The position numbers were made by a program, and so were the translations under genes. The notes below the pieces were generated by a model. That model did not search any database and was not told the origin of the DNA. It saw only the letters and a program-made list of their open reading frames with translations. Positions 15,513 to 15,861 of a DNA stretch of 15,861 nucleotides are shown one piece after another (positions within the stretch are counted from its first letter, which is position 1; each line of letters opens with the position of its first letter). The stretch is from Geoglobus sp. (lineage in GTDB: Archaea; Halobacteriota; Archaeoglobi; Archaeoglobales; Archaeoglobaceae), in assembly GCA_015523645.1 (NCBI GenBank), contig WAJY01000084.1, positions 1 through 15,861 of the forward strand. The letters are read 5' to 3'.

Positions 15513-15861
15513 GTGAGAAAGCTAACAAACAAAAAATCAAATGGATCATCAAACAGCTCGAAAAGGGAACTCCAGTGAGGGAAATAGTAGCAGTCATGAA
15601 AGTCACGCCAAGAAGAATTTTACCAGCTAAGAAAACACTACCAAGAGACAGGAGAGATACCTGAACTTAAACAAGCAGGAAGGAAACCAAAGCCAATACC
15701 CAAAGAGACAGAAGAAATCATCCTAAAAGTCTATCAAAAATACAGGCTAAGCCCAGTACTGCTTGAAAAGCTGATAGAAAGAGATTATTGCATACACATC
15801 CCGCACAACACAATCTACAAAGTCCTGCTCAAACACGATTTTGTGGAGAAGAATATGAACA
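15513..15861 (+). pseudogene. N-terminal part of an IS transposase (IS481-like), frame broken by two indels
   Basis: Joining three frame segments gives one continuous transposase N-terminus. It starts at a GTG at 15513 (VRKLTNKK). It moves to the next frame at an A run (15531-15536), giving IKWIIKQLEKGTPVREI. It returns to the first frame at a T run (15618-15621), giving YQLRKHYQETGEIPELKQ and onward to the window edge. One A too few and one T too many explain both shifts, and together they cancel. The product has an HTH region followed by a basic GRKPKPIP linker and HNTIYKVLLKHDFVE, as in archaeal IS481-type integrase-like transposases. The DDE catalytic domain would lie beyond 15861. The out-of-frame stretch meets stops, so as written no functional protein is made. 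Confidence 0.7.
15513..15861 (+). mobile_element. left part of an insertion sequence, right end outside the window
   Basis: The transposase reading defines the minimum extent of the element. The left boundary must lie between the ahcY promoter (15352) and 15513, in AT-rich DNA with no gene. I cannot fix the terminal inverted repeat or target duplication because the other end is missing. The element points away from ahcY and appears not to have damaged its promoter. Confidence 0.55.

Overview
The window looks like a chromosomal segment of a hyperthermophilic archaeon, most likely a member of the Archaeoglobales (Archaeoglobus/Ferroglobus/Geoglobus type). The evidence is: archaeal-only or archaeal/eukaryal genes (Nob1, Dim2/Pno1, Rio1, eIF1A, RadA, archaeal TyrRS, archaeal AdoHcy hydrolase); a futalosine-type menaquinone gene set, which is uncommon in archaea; TATA boxes about 24-30 bp upstream of many start codons, implying leaderless transcripts; and Lys/Glu/Arg-rich, Cys-poor proteins with frequent AGA/AGG codons. 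The genus is an inference. No tRNA, rRNA or CRISPR array was seen.

Layout. Positions 1-78 hold the start of a leftward gene cut by the window edge. Positions 279-680 encode a stand-alone PAS domain protein. From 905 to 5638 lies a tightly packed rightward run: nob1, a GfcR-like HTH/phosphoribosyltransferase regulator, a membrane-anchored family 2 glycosyltransferase, then mqnE-mqnA-mqnC for menaquinone. Each neighbour overlaps the next or is 1 nt away. A HAD phosphatase with its own promoter follows (5686-6501). Everything from 6542 to 15323 is leftward. Read in the direction of transcription it comprises: ahcY with a small membrane protein; paaK, a 28-residue membrane peptide and an SSS symporter, all coupled by 4-nt overlaps; an Lrp/AsnC regulator; radA; and tyrS-eIF1A-rio1-dim2. 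At the right edge (15513-15861) is the N-terminal part of an IS transposase whose reading frame is interrupted by two compensating single-base indels.

How the genes fit together. Two groups concern small-subunit ribosome maturation and initiation: Nob1 on one strand, and eIF1A-Rio1-Dim2 on the other. Dim2 and Nob1 are known partners at the 3' end of 16S rRNA. A second theme is respiration: MqnA, MqnE and MqnC cover chorismate dehydration, aminofutalosine formation and cyclisation, but MqnB and MqnD functions are not in the window. A third is uptake and activation of an organic, probably aromatic, acid by the PaaK/peptide/SSS unit with a neighbouring Lrp regulator. The most unusual item is the 28-residue single-helix peptide, which is too short for ordinary gene calling. 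Other points of interest are the nob1-led menaquinone operon, a likely wrong upstream start for PaaK, and the broken transposase.
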